A DNA stretch of 64,000 nucleotides, taken from NCBI RefSeq assembly GCF_017873765.1, contig NZ_JAGGKP010000003.1, forward strand, positions 124,001 to 188,000. Reading direction: 5' to 3'. The translations under genes were made by a program, and so were the position numbers. Positions 54,283 through 62,920 of this stretch are shown here, piece after piece (the stretch's first letter is position 1; each line of letters opens with the position of its first letter). The DNA comes from Paenibacillus sediminis (lineage in GTDB: Bacteria > Bacillota > Bacilli > Paenibacillales > Paenibacillaceae). The notes below the pieces were generated by a model. It was not told where the DNA came from, did no database searches, and worked only from the letters and a program-made list of their open reading frames with translations.

Positions 54283-54382
54283 ATAAAATCTACGGCTTGT
54301 TCGCGCATTTCGATAACATATCTCCAATATTCTGATAATAGTGTTATTTTCCAAAATAAGGATAAAAGAGAGGTGTTGTTTT

Positions 54383-55972
54383 TTGTTAAAAACACGCATC
54401 ATCCGAATGGCATTCGCTTTCATGCTGGGAATAGGCTTGACGTTCCCATCTATGGCGTATGCAGCTCCACCGGCACCAACGCTCCATGATGATAATCCTT
54501 CCGGCAATTTCGGGGATTGGTACACGGGCCCCGTCCCGCAAGGTTCATCCAGCAAGCCGGTCATTCTATTCGTGCAAGGGCTTCACTCCAACTACGGTAC
54601 TTGGACAGGTACGGACAGCTATTACGAAGCTGCTTATAATGCCGGATATCGAACTGCTTTCGTTCAATTGCAGGATGCAGATGGTCCAGGGGGCAATATG
54701 TGGACAAATGGGCCGGTGCTCGCGAACGTCATTCGCAAAGTGGCCGCATACTACGGTGTCTCCACAATAAACATCATCGCTCACTCCAAAGGCGGAATTG
54801 ACGCGCAAACTGCCCTCGTTTATTACGGTGCAGCGCCTTACGTGAATGTTGTACATCAGCTGTCCACTCCGAATAAAGGCTCAGAGCTCGCAGACATGGC
54901 ATACAGCACCTGGACCTCTTGGCTCGCTGATATTCTGGGTCAAAAAGATGATGCCGTCTACTCTCTTCAAACCTCCTATATGGCTAACTTCAGAACCCAA
55001 ACAGACGGTAAATCCGAAAACAGTCTGACGAAGACGTACATGTCCGGAGGGGAGGGCGATGACGGGATATTTACGAGCGGCTGGTTTGCCCACGCTGTAC
55101 TGCCTGGCGAAGATGACGGAGCCGTATCGGTTTACTCAGCGATGGGCCTTCCTTATGGCATACAAAGCTTCACCAAGAACATTTCTCATAGCGCCATGGC
55201 CAAAGCTTCCCAGACGTGGAGCCTGGTGCAGCCTAAACTAGCCCTTGCGACCGCCAGCATGGCGGCCACTTCAGCAGAAGCATCAACGGACCAAACGTCC
55301 GCTTCCGTCAAAAGCACAAATGTTGAAGAACCCGGTGATCTGATTTTAAGAGGCGGCCAAGTCGAGGGAAGCACTTCCGTATCTTTCCCACTTGAGAGCG
55401 GTATTCAAAGCGCAGCATTTAATGTGATGACAGCTAGCGAAAGCACCGACGTTACTCTTATATCACCGTCAGGTATTGAGTATCGTCCTGAAGCGGCTCA
55501 AGCCGATTCAGACCCAGAGGGCATTTTCTCCAAAGCAGTGAAGCACGTCTTCAATGTTGATAAACCCGAAGTCGGCGAATGGACGCTCAATCTAACCGGC
55601 TCAGGCGACGCTTACTTCTTACTAGGCAAGATTGAAACCTCAGTAAGCACTCGAGTAAAAGCCGGCAAAAAAGTGTTCCAAAAAGGAGAATCTGCCGGCC
55701 TCACTGTCGATTTCGGGACGAGAATAAAAGGCTCTATCAAACACCCTGGCGTGACAAAATCGGTTCCAGGCCGAGCTTTCACGCCTTCGCAAAATCTCCA
55801 AGAGACTCAAATCGACGGAAGCGTGCAGTTGCCATTTACAGCACCAACTGAACCGGGTGTATACAATCTCTCCTTCGACGTGGAAGGCGTGAATGATAAG
55901 GGCGAGAAAGTCACCAGGTCGGTAAACTATAATTTTGCGGTTACAGATGAACAAGGGAATATTGGACGCTAA
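54383..55972 (+). CDS. Secreted lipase/esterase-like alpha/beta hydrolase
   Basis: A 529-residue exported enzyme. The TTG at 54383 has AGAGGTG eight bases before it; it yields a signal peptide LLKTRIIRMAFAFMLGIGLTFPSMAYAA with cleavage after AYA. The hydrolase domain has FVQGLHSNYGTW (oxyanion), nucleophile Ser in INIIAHSKGGIDAQTAL, and later HQLSTPNKGSELADMAYSTW, as in bacterial triacylglycerol lipases. The catalytic Asp may be in EDDGAVSVYSA and His in NISHSAMAK. Residues about 310-529 form two beta-rich, proline/threonine domains like pre-peptidase or Ig modules, likely for attachment to substrate or wall. Confidence 0.83.
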   Translation: MLKTRIIRMAFAFMLGIGLTFPSMAYAAPPAPTLHDDNPSGNFGDWYTGPVPQGSSSKPVILFVQGLHSNYGTWTGTDSYYEAAYNAGYRTAFVQLQDADGPGGNMWTNGPVLANVIRKVAAYYGVSTINIIAHSKGGIDAQTALVYYGAAPYVNVVHQLSTPNKGSELADMAYSTWTSWLADILGQKDDAVYSLQTSYMANFRTQTDGKSENSLTKTYMSGGEGDDGIFTSGWFAHAVLPGEDDGAVSVYSAMGLPYGIQSFTKNISHSAMAKASQTWSLVQPKLALATASMAATSAEASTDQTSASVKSTNVEEPGDLILRGGQVEGSTSVSFPLESGIQSAAFNVMTASESTDVTLISPSGIEYRPEAAQADSDPEGIFSKAVKHVFNVDKPEVGEWTLNLTGSGDAYFLLGKIETSVSTRVKAGKKVFQKGESAGLTVDFGTRIKGSIKHPGVTKSVPGRAFTPSQNLQETQIDGSVQLPFTAPTEPGVYNLSFDVEGVNDKGEKVTRSVNYNFAVTDEQGNIGR

Positions 55973-56001
55973 TATTTTTATCATTTTTGGTTTGCATGAA
56001 A

Positions 56002-56033
56002 AAGAGCCTGTTGATCAAATTCAACAGGCTCTT
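56002..56033. terminator. Bidirectional intrinsic terminator
   Basis: AAGAGCCTGTTGA pairs perfectly with TCAACAGGCTCTT between converging genes. Confidence 0.92.
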
Positions 56034-56041
56034 ATCTATAT

Positions 56042-57769
56042 CTATCGAATAAGATTCGTTTTCGCTAGCTCGATCAGATCGTTACCATGACCGTTTAGAA
56101 CGGCCTTGATCATCCAGAGTGTAAATCCATGCGCTTGTTTTATCGTTATTTTAGGCGGCAAGGCAAGCTCCTGGCGATTCACGACGACATCAAGCAATAC
56201 GGGTCCATCGTGCTCAAAGGCGCGGCGTATAGAAGCTTTCAGCTCTCCAGGATCCTCTACTCTTATCCCTTCGATTCCCATCGCTTTCGCCACGTCCGCA
56301 AAGTTCGGATTATCAAGCTCCGTTCCGATCTCTAAATAACCAGCAGCCTTCATTTCCAGCTCAACGAAACTGAGTGCACCGTTATTGAATACAACAACCT
56401 TGATCGGCAGCTTGTGCTGTCTAAGGGTTAGCAAATCGCCCATTAACATGGTGAGACCTCCATCCCCAGATAGAGAAATAACCTGACGGCCTGGCTTAGC
56501 GATCTGTGCTCCAATCGCTTGCGGAAGAGCGTTCGCCATCGTGCCATGATTGAAAGAACCTAACAATCTTCTTCGTCCATTCATTTGCAAATAACGCGCA
56601 GTCCATAGTGTCGGCGTTCCGACATCACATGTAAATATCGCGTCCTCTCCAGCTAAATCGCTGACAACCTTTGTAAGGTACTGTGGATGAATAGGTTTTC
56701 GGCCCGGTTTCCCTGTTGCGAGTTCATCCAGTTCCTTACGGACATTTGCGTAGTGAGAAGTAAATTGCTCTAGATGATGCGAATCATGTGACTCTGTCAA
56801 ATAAGGAAGCAATGATTCGATTGTAGCCTTCACATCACCGCATAATCCGTAGGTAAGCGCCACTCTCCTGCCGAGATGATCTGGCTGAATGTCCACCTGC
56901 AGAACAACCGCGTCCTTTGGATAAAATTGTCTATACGGAAAGTCAGTTCCGAGCATAAGCAGTACATCGCAGTTCATGATGGCATGGTAGCCGGACGAAT
57001 AACCGATAAGCCCAGTCAGACCTACGGAGTATGGGTTATCATATTCAAGATACTCTTTGCCTCGAAGAGCAATAACCATAGGTGACTTCAGTTTATCGCA
57101 AAGCTGCATGAGATCTGTATGTGCGCCCACACAGCCAGCACCGCATAATAGTGTAATGCGTTTGCCTTGGTTCAAGTATTCCGCTAACTGCTTCAATTCC
57201 CCATCAGAAGGACGTATGACTGGCTTAGTGACATGACAGACATGTTCAGGTATAGGACTTTCATCCGCTTCAAAAGCAGCGACATCACCTGGCAACACGA
57301 TGACAGAAACGCCTGACCGTGATACAGCTTTCTGGATTGCCATCGTGACTGAGCGAGGAATTTGTTTGGAAGAAGTGACCACCTCGCAGTAATAGCTGCA
57401 ATCTTTGAACAGATGGTCAGGACGTGTCGCCTGAAAAAAATCGCCCCCAATCTCGTCAATTGGGATATGAGCAGCAATGGCGAGTACAGGAACTCGGTTG
57501 CGATGACAATCATACAGTCCATTAATGAGATGCATATTGCCAGGACCACTGCTTCATGCACATACGGCGATACTGCCGCTCATCTCTGCATCAGCACCCG
57601 CTGCGAACGCAGCAACCTCCTCATGACGAACGTGAACCCACTCGATCTTCTCTGAACGCCTTATGGCGTCGAGAAGCGCATTCAGCGAGTCTCCTATGAT
57701 ACCGTAAATTCTCGTAACACCCGCATTTATTAACGTCTCAACGATTGAATCGGCTACCGATCTTTTCAT
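56042..57769 (-). pseudogene. Pyruvate oxidase (TPP enzyme, YdaP/PoxB-like) with in-frame TGA
   Basis: Two frames, in the same register, together give a 575-residue thiamine-pyrophosphate enzyme: the N-terminus [30 protein letters not shown], catalytic Glu in [14 protein letters not shown], then GSIAVCA, TGA at 57554-57556, SSGPGNMHLINGLYDCHRNRVPV and on. Relatives have AVCAGSSGPGN, so TGA replaces a Gly codon by one base. The remaining 498 codons are undisturbed and include the TPP motif SGDGGLTMLMGDLLTLRQHKLPIKVVVFNN. Such an enzyme turns pyruvate into acetate and carbon dioxide. It is broken unless TGA is read through; one sequencing error would also explain it. Confidence 0.85.
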
Positions 57770-57916
57770 TTTTCCTCTCCTTACCTATTTCTGCTTATTT
57801 TCACCACTTCACGATGGCTCTATACAGAAACTTATTGGACGATCATTACACACTATCTACACAATCTCTTTCTTACATCTATGAATATTGTAATTAAAAA
57901 AAGGAGACGATAACCG

Positions 57917-58397
57917 ATGACTGTCCAAGAACTAACCATTTCAATACTTGGAAGTAGCGGTGGTGTAGCGAAAGCGACGCTGTCTATTCTCAATCAATCT
58001 ATTAAAGATGTTCATGACCCGCTATATTCATATATTAACCATAGTAAAATTCATTTAATTGATTGGAAGCAACGCGATATGGAATACTACAAAATCTTTG
58101 CCCCAAATTTGGTGGACAGGTTGACCTTACACCAATTTGATCTAAGGAATAAGGGCGCCTGAAAGTGCAGAGGTGGATGACAATGAGGAGTATGAAGGAT
58201 TTACCTTAATCGAACGATACCGTATTTTTGAAGATAACAGAAGTCGATTTACAAACGTAAAAGCGATTATTGGCTCCGGAATGAATCCTGCGGATGCATG
58301 GACAATGAATCCGTTTTTCTTCAGTACAAAACAAACGCAACTTATTTCCAAGTGGCATGCGGAGTCTACGGGGCAACAAAACAAAAACCGACTATAG
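57917..58397 (+). pseudogene. Internally deleted saccharopine dehydrogenase-like NAD(P)-binding gene
   Basis: From ATG at 57917 (after AAAGGAGA) it reads MTVQELTISILGSSGGVAKA and on to LTLHQFDLRNKGA, then TGA at 58160-58162. A shifted frame at that place gives APESAEVDDNEEYEGFTLIER and then FEDNRSRFTNVKAIIGSGMNP, both parts recognisable as pieces of one saccharopine dehydrogenase-like protein. A central piece of perhaps 40 residues is lost at the junction, and after GMNP the similarity ends (stop at 58395-58397). The stretch to 58605 holds another open frame (KTDYSKYVTYYLKNF) that I do not recognise. Confidence 0.7.
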
Positions 58398-58605
58398 CAA
58401 ATATGTCACATATTATTTGAAAAACTTTGTTCATGGAGAAAATACTGTTTCGGACGGGCCTTTGCTCAAACGAATGAGAAAAATATCGACAGTTTAAAAA
58501 AATTTGCCATGTTACATTTACCCAGACCCAGATGAAAAAATGTGAACGCTGTGCTACAATACTGGAATTGCAACGGGAATCACTAGGGAGGGTTATTGAA
58601 TCAAA

Positions 58606-59241
58606 ATGCTTATTATTGGTATCGCCGGCGGTACCGGCTCCGGTAAATCGACGGTAGCCCGCTCCGTCATTGACCGTCTTGGAACAGATAAAGTAACATT
58701 CATTTCTCAGGATAACTACTATAAGGATCATTCGCACCTCAGCATGGACGAACGCGCATCGATCAATTATGATCATCCGTTCGCCTTTGACAACGAGCTG
58801 TTAATTAAGCACCTTATGCTCTTAAAAGAAGGACAATCTGTAAACGCTCCAGTATATGACTTCACAGTTCACGCTCGCTCCACTACTGAGACGGTAGAGC
58901 TAAAGCCGAACAATATCGTCATTCTCGAAGGACTTCATGTTCTGTCCGACGAAAAACTTCGGGAGCAGCTCGACATTAAGGTATTCGTTGATACCGACCC
59001 CGATGTGCGTATACTCCGCCGGGTGCTTCGAGATATCGAGGAACGCGGCCGGACGATTCAGTCGATCCACCAACAATATTTGGCTACAGTAAAGCCGATG
59101 CACGAAGCGTTCATCGAGCCGTCCAAGAAATACGCTGACCTGATTATTCCAGAAGGCGGTCACAATGAAGTCGGTATCCAGCTACTGGCTATATTGACCG
59201 AAAAATATTTGACCGGCGATCGGAAATGGTCTGACGATTAA
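58606..59241 (+). CDS. udk: Uridine kinase
   Basis: Phosphorylates uridine and cytidine in nucleotide salvage. 211 residues, with P-loop GIAGGTGSGKST at residues 5-16, SQDNYYKDHSHLSMDERASINYDHPFAFD, APVYDFTVHAR and IVILEGLHVL followed by DTDPDVRILRRVLRDIEERGRT as in bacterial Udk. AGGGAGGG lies upstream of the ATG. It is a single gene with a strong terminator after it. It appears intact although genes on both sides are broken. Confidence 0.95.
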   Translation: MLIIGIAGGTGSGKSTVARSVIDRLGTDKVTFISQDNYYKDHSHLSMDERASINYDHPFAFDNELLIKHLMLLKEGQSVNAPVYDFTVHARSTTETVELKPNNIVILEGLHVLSDEKLREQLDIKVFVDTDPDVRILRRVLRDIEERGRTIQSIHQQYLATVKPMHEAFIEPSKKYADLIIPEGGHNEVGIQLLAILTEKYLTGDRKWSDD

Positions 59242-59290
59242 TGTCCGGTTTTGCTCGAGCGGATTAAAGCCCCATACAGGTGACGCTTCC

Positions 59291-59335
59291 AGCGTTCCTG
59301 ACCAGCGCACCTGCGCGGTCGGGAACGCTTTTTTT
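59291..59335 (+). terminator. Terminator of udk
   Basis: AGCGTTCC.GACC.GCG pairs with GCGCGGTC.GGAACGCT and is followed by seven T. Confidence 0.92.
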
Positions 59336-59569
59336 AATGACTACTATTTTTACAGCACTTTATCGACTCGGATGAATGATATATACGCCCTGTGAATCAG
59401 GAATATAGGCAGAACGAAAATTGCAGCTAACGCACCAATAAAGAGTACGCTGATCAATATTATTCGATTCAAAGGAAATGATTCTTCTTCTGGTCCGCAA
59501 TAAATTGGACTGAGCCTTTACGTACGAAGAGGGCATTTTATTAGATCTTCTTAAGCTACTGAGCCATAG

Positions 59570-60835
59570 TCATACAGAAATTGTTGAAATGGCTTCATTT
59601 AATTCCTTTTCTTTAACAAGGTTAGGCAACTTCCATAGGTAGATTATACTTGCTAGCAAAAGCAATCCCCCCATTAACCAGTAGGTCAGCTCAAGGGAAA
59701 TAAAATGCGGATACAAAATGGCAATTAACCCTAGGGCAATCGATTGTGCGAGCATCATCAATGGATCGATCCAAGCACTAACACGTCCCATCTTGTCCGG
59801 AGCTACCAGCTCAGGCAGCCATCCGCCAATCGCAATGTTGACAGGCGCCAGGACGCATCCAATTACGCCGATATACGTCAGGTACATCCAAACTTCATTC
59901 GCATATATCAACCCGATAGTGAGCAATCCTGACAGTAAGACGCCGACGATGATGATTACATGCTTCTTCATAACCTTAACAAGAACTGCACCGAGTCCGC
60001 TTCCAACGAGAAAACCGATACCTATAAAAATTGCGAACAAGGAGGCAGACTGTTCAAAATGATCCGGAGCCAGTTTATATTTCATTGTGAACATTGGCAA
60101 TACAGCGAAGCCCCCATTAATAAATCCGAATAGAAAGAAGCCAGTGAGGAGTGTGAACAATAGACGATGCCCGCGGATATATCGGTATCCCTCTCCGAAA
60201 TCTTGAAAAATCTCACTTATTCCTAACTGGCGTAAGTTCGAGGGTCCATTCGGTAGGACTACGGTAGTGTCGATCCGACAAGAGCGGATCAGAAGCCCCG
60301 ATACTACAAAGCTTAGTCCGTCAATGATAACCGCTCCCGTAATGCCAACTGTGTTATACGCAATAGCGCCAAGTGCAACTCCGAATAACATAAAAATCCC
60401 GAAGATCATCTGATTGAGACCAGCTGCTTGATCATACTGTTCTCTAGATAAAACCCCTTGGAGAATGGCCATTTCTGCTGGTGAAAAAAACTTGGAGACT
60501 GCGCTTCGCAGGAACAAAATGCAGAAGGCAGCAGGAAGCCATGCATACATTACCGCGACAACCAGCAAGACTGATAATCCGGCACGAATCCAATCGCTGT
60601 TTTCAGCAATACGTTGTCTGTTGAAGCGGTCAGCGAACACCCCTACGAGAAAAAATACGAGCAAGGTGGGCAGCGCATACATCATCTCCGCTAACGTGGC
60701 GTAGTAAGGCTGACTCGCAAAGCGGTCCAAGAGAAAAAACGCAAACGCCATATTCCCTACAATCGTTCCTAGCTGCGAAGTGAATGAAGCTATAAATAGC
60801 CTGACAAAATTTCGATTCACAAATAGCTGTTTCAT
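59570..60835 (-). CDS. MFS exporter (enterobactin/macrolide-exporter type)
   Basis: A 421-residue MFS_3-like transporter with about 12 helices, starting MKQLFVNRNFVRLFIASFTSQLGTIVGNMAFAFFLLD. RFASQPYYATLAEMMYALPTLLVFFLVGVFADRFNRQRI carries the motif A region. The ATG at 60835 follows GGGGGT and overlaps the stop of the TetR remnant by ATGA, so the two were translationally coupled. With the repressor broken the exporter may now be constitutively expressed or lack coupled translation. Substrate unknown. Confidence 0.87.
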   Translation of the reverse strand: MKQLFVNRNFVRLFIASFTSQLGTIVGNMAFAFFLLDRFASQPYYATLAEMMYALPTLLVFFLVGVFADRFNRQRIAENSDWIRAGLSVLLVVAVMYAWLPAAFCILFLRSAVSKFFSPAEMAILQGVLSREQYDQAAGLNQMIFGIFMLFGVALGAIAYNTVGITGAVIIDGLSFVVSGLLIRSCRIDTTVVLPNGPSNLRQLGISEIFQDFGEGYRYIRGHRLLFTLLTGFFLFGFINGGFAVLPMFTMKYKLAPDHFEQSASLFAIFIGIGFLVGSGLGAVLVKVMKKHVIIIVGVLLSGLLTIGLIYANEVWMYLTYIGVIGCVLAPVNIAIGGWLPELVAPDKMGRVSAWIDPLMMLAQSIALGLIAILYPHFISLELTYWLMGGLLLLASIIYLWKLPNLVKEKELNEAISTISV

Positions 60836-61133
60836 TTCGTTTCTACCCCCAATAAATGTTTCAAAATGGTTAAAGATGCATTTACTTGTTCCTCTAATGC
60901 AATGCGGTCCGCCCCAATCATACAACAATCCAGCAGTAAATCTTGATGACCAACATCATCTCTTCCGTACTGGAAAAATACACATAGACACCGCCACGGC
61001 TGAGACCGCTCTCTTCGACCACATCCTTCATCGTCACGGCTAAGTAACCTTAACGTATAAATACTTCTGTAGCCGCCTGCAAAATTTCTTGTCTTTTCTG
61101 TTCCTTATACTCATCGTTTACTTTCGGAGGCAT
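60832..61133 (-). pseudogene. TetR-family regulator, nonsense and internal deletion
   Basis: From ATG at 61133: MPPKVNDEYKEQKRQEILQA then ATEVFIR, stop TAA at 61050-61052, then GYLAVTMKDVVEESGLSRGG and VYVYFSSTEEMML. This is a TetR helix-turn-helix interrupted by one stop. Near 60980 the frame changes and DLLLDCCMIGADRIALEEQV runs on to NASLTILKHLLGVETK, the end of the ligand domain, stopping at 60832. About 90 central residues are lost. The regulator of the MFS gene is therefore dead by two events. Confidence 0.8.
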
Positions 61134-61372
61134 TGTTATTTTAAATCATATTTCCCCTAATTTGTAAATTTTTTATTCGCGTTATAAGGTTTGGCATTCT
61201 ACAACATTCTTTGAGATGGTTTAAATTAGGGATGCCATGAGGAAAATCGGATAGCGCACGGAGTACGGGCAAATGGAAAGTGACGGATCATCATGAAAAG
61301 TTGTTACTAGGGGGAATCGACCGCATTGGGCTATTATTTATTGTGGATTTAAAACCAATTGTTATAAATAAA

Positions 61373-61410
61373 GCCCGACCTCATGCGGTCGGGTTAATGA
61401 TGGTGCAGGC
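61373..61410. repeat. Copy A of ssrA-terminator repeat
   Basis: Hairpin CCCGACC, TCATGC, GGTCGGG, then TTAATGATGGTGCAGGC. It matches 62808-62845 at 34 of 38 positions, and two differences are a compensating pair in the stem. After AGGC the tmRNA-like sequence ends. The hairpin may also terminate the threonine aldolase gene at its left. Confidence 0.75.
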
Positions 61411-61471
61411 AAACCATGGCTGCTTAAAACCACAACTCGCCGTCTCTTGTTGATTCAGTTATTGGGTTCAA

Positions 61472-62566
61472 TCATATTAGGATACTAAGCTCCTGATTCA
61501 ATAGGTGAAAAGCTTCTCTTAACCTATCTTTAGGCAAATCCGCATATGAATCCCCAATGCTTACTTCAAAATAACAACTATTCTCGCTAGTCTCTTGTAA
61601 GTATCGAGTGAATCCAATACCCGTCTTCTCATAAATATTCACGAAGATAGATTCAAGATGCTCTTTCGACACCTCAACATGAACATGAAACATATTGGAC
61701 ACCGGTTCGATAGGTCTTATTGTTACACCACTACACTGATTGTACAAATCCGCAAGTTCTCTTGCTTCATTATAGTACTGCTCCATCTTATCAATTCTTT
61801 GCATGAAATAATAATCAGCACTCAAGATATAAGGATATAGGCTAATCAAATCGCCGCCATGCCGTCTTTTCCATACTTTTGACTCCCGCACAAACTCCTT
61901 ATCCCCTGCGAGAATCGCTCCTGCAATCCCACCAATCCCTTTATAAAAAGATACATACACACTATCAAAAAGCCGACAGATTTCCGCCGCTGACTTCCGG
62001 TAATACGGTGTACTCTCAAAAAGCCTAGCCCCATCCAGATGCAGCTTGATTCCTCGCTCGCGGCAATAAGCCGAGATCGCTTCGAGCTCCTGATAATCCG
62101 GTAATTGACCGCCAATCTCCCGCTGAGGCAATTCAAGTAATAAGCACGCAATGTCTTCTTGCAAATTCATAATGTCTTCCAAGCCTATTACTCTCGTCTT
62201 GTCCGCCAGCAGAATCGGTTCGATGTGATGCAATTTTTTCAAGCCGTCTTCTTCATGAATCTCTAAATGACTTAACGGGTGATAGGCTATTTTGGGAAGT
62301 CCCTTTCGATCGCACCAAATCCGCAGAGCAATTTGCTGCGCCATCGTCCCGCTCGGAAAAAATACCGCGCTCTCTTTCCCCAAAAAATCCGCCATCCGCC
62401 CCTGAAAATCCTCTATGATGTCCCCTTTGCCATAAACGTCACTATCTAAATTCTCGTCAATCTCTTTCAAGACTTCTTGTAATACACGTACATTTCTCTT
62501 CCCGTGACCACCTACTGGATAAGGCGCTTCGTTGAATGCCTGCAATAAAGTCTTCATTTCGTTCAT
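61472..62566 (-). CDS. ltaE: Low-specificity threonine aldolase-like PLP enzyme
   Basis: A 364-residue PLP enzyme of the beta-eliminating lyase family. The PLP Lys is in VYVSFYKGIGGIAGAIL, the Asp in KLHLDGARLFESTPYY, and SDVYGKGDIIEDFQGRMADFLGKESAVFFPSGTMAQQIAL is the family start. It splits threonine to glycine and acetaldehyde. AAGGAG lies nine bases before ATG 62566. The gene is bounded by ssrA-like repeats A and B. Confidence 0.85.
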   Translation of the reverse strand: MNEMKTLLQAFNEAPYPVGGHGKRNVRVLQEVLKEIDENLDSDVYGKGDIIEDFQGRMADFLGKESAVFFPSGTMAQQIALRIWCDRKGLPKIAYHPLSHLEIHEEDGLKKLHHIEPILLADKTRVIGLEDIMNLQEDIACLLLELPQREIGGQLPDYQELEAISAYCRERGIKLHLDGARLFESTPYYRKSAAEICRLFDSVYVSFYKGIGGIAGAILAGDKEFVRESKVWKRRHGGDLISLYPYILSADYYFMQRIDKMEQYYNEARELADLYNQCSGVTIRPIEPVSNMFHVHVEVSKEHLESIFVNIYEKTGIGFTRYLQETSENSCYFEVSIGDSYADLPKDRLREAFHLLNQELSILI

Positions 62567-62807
62567 GTGATATATCTCCTTTCAATTTATCTCCTCGTTC
62601 GCTATTTACCTTGAGGTCTACTATTTTCTAAACTTTAATGAAGCACATTATTAGACATGTACGTTTTAAATCTAAAAAAAATAACATAAGATAGGACAAT
62701 TTTGATATAGAAAAATTCAAATCATCGGCTAAAAACAAAAATTAAATAACTGGGATGACAAAGATTAAGTAGGTATAAGAGGAGTGGCCAAATCATAATA
62801 TGCAAAA

Positions 62808-62845
62808 AGCCGACCTCATGCGGTCGGCTTAATGATGGTGGAGGC
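62808..62845. repeat. Copy B of ssrA-terminator repeat (native ssrA terminator)
   Basis: Hairpin GCCGACC, TCATGC, GGTCGGC, then TTAATGATGGTGGAGGC, overlapping the CCA end of the tmRNA fragment. On the minus strand it is the terminator of tmRNA, followed by TTTTTGCAT. Confidence 0.8.
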
Positions 62846-62920
62846 GAGGGGAGTCGAACCCCTGTCCGAAGATAACGCCACATAGGCTTCTACGGGTGTA
62901 GTCACGGTAGCAGGCCTAAG
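62836..62920 (-). ncRNA. ssrA: 3' fragment of tmRNA (ssrA)
   Basis: The minus strand ends in GGGGTTCGACTCCCC, CGCCTCCACCA, the T arm and acceptor stem of tmRNA, preceded by ACACCCGTAGAAGCC and the GGACAG junction. Only about 85 bases are present; the tag frame, pseudoknots and 5' acceptor half (several hundred bases in total) are absent because the hydrolase gene begins directly at 62921. This is therefore not a functional tmRNA but the kind of 3' copy left at the end of an island that inserted in ssrA. Confidence 0.88.

Noticed and set aside
46056..57769. UGA recoding (Trp or Gly) suggested by two in-frame TGA codons
   Set aside because: One TGA stands for a likely Trp and the other for a Gly, and many intact genes here end with TGA (for example the response regulators and several ATGA overlaps). 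A changed code does not fit; independent mutations or errors do.
61399..61450. tRNA gene next to repeat A
   Set aside because: The ACCA-like end is there on the minus strand, but no T arm or anticodon arm can be folded; it is only similar to the tmRNA end.
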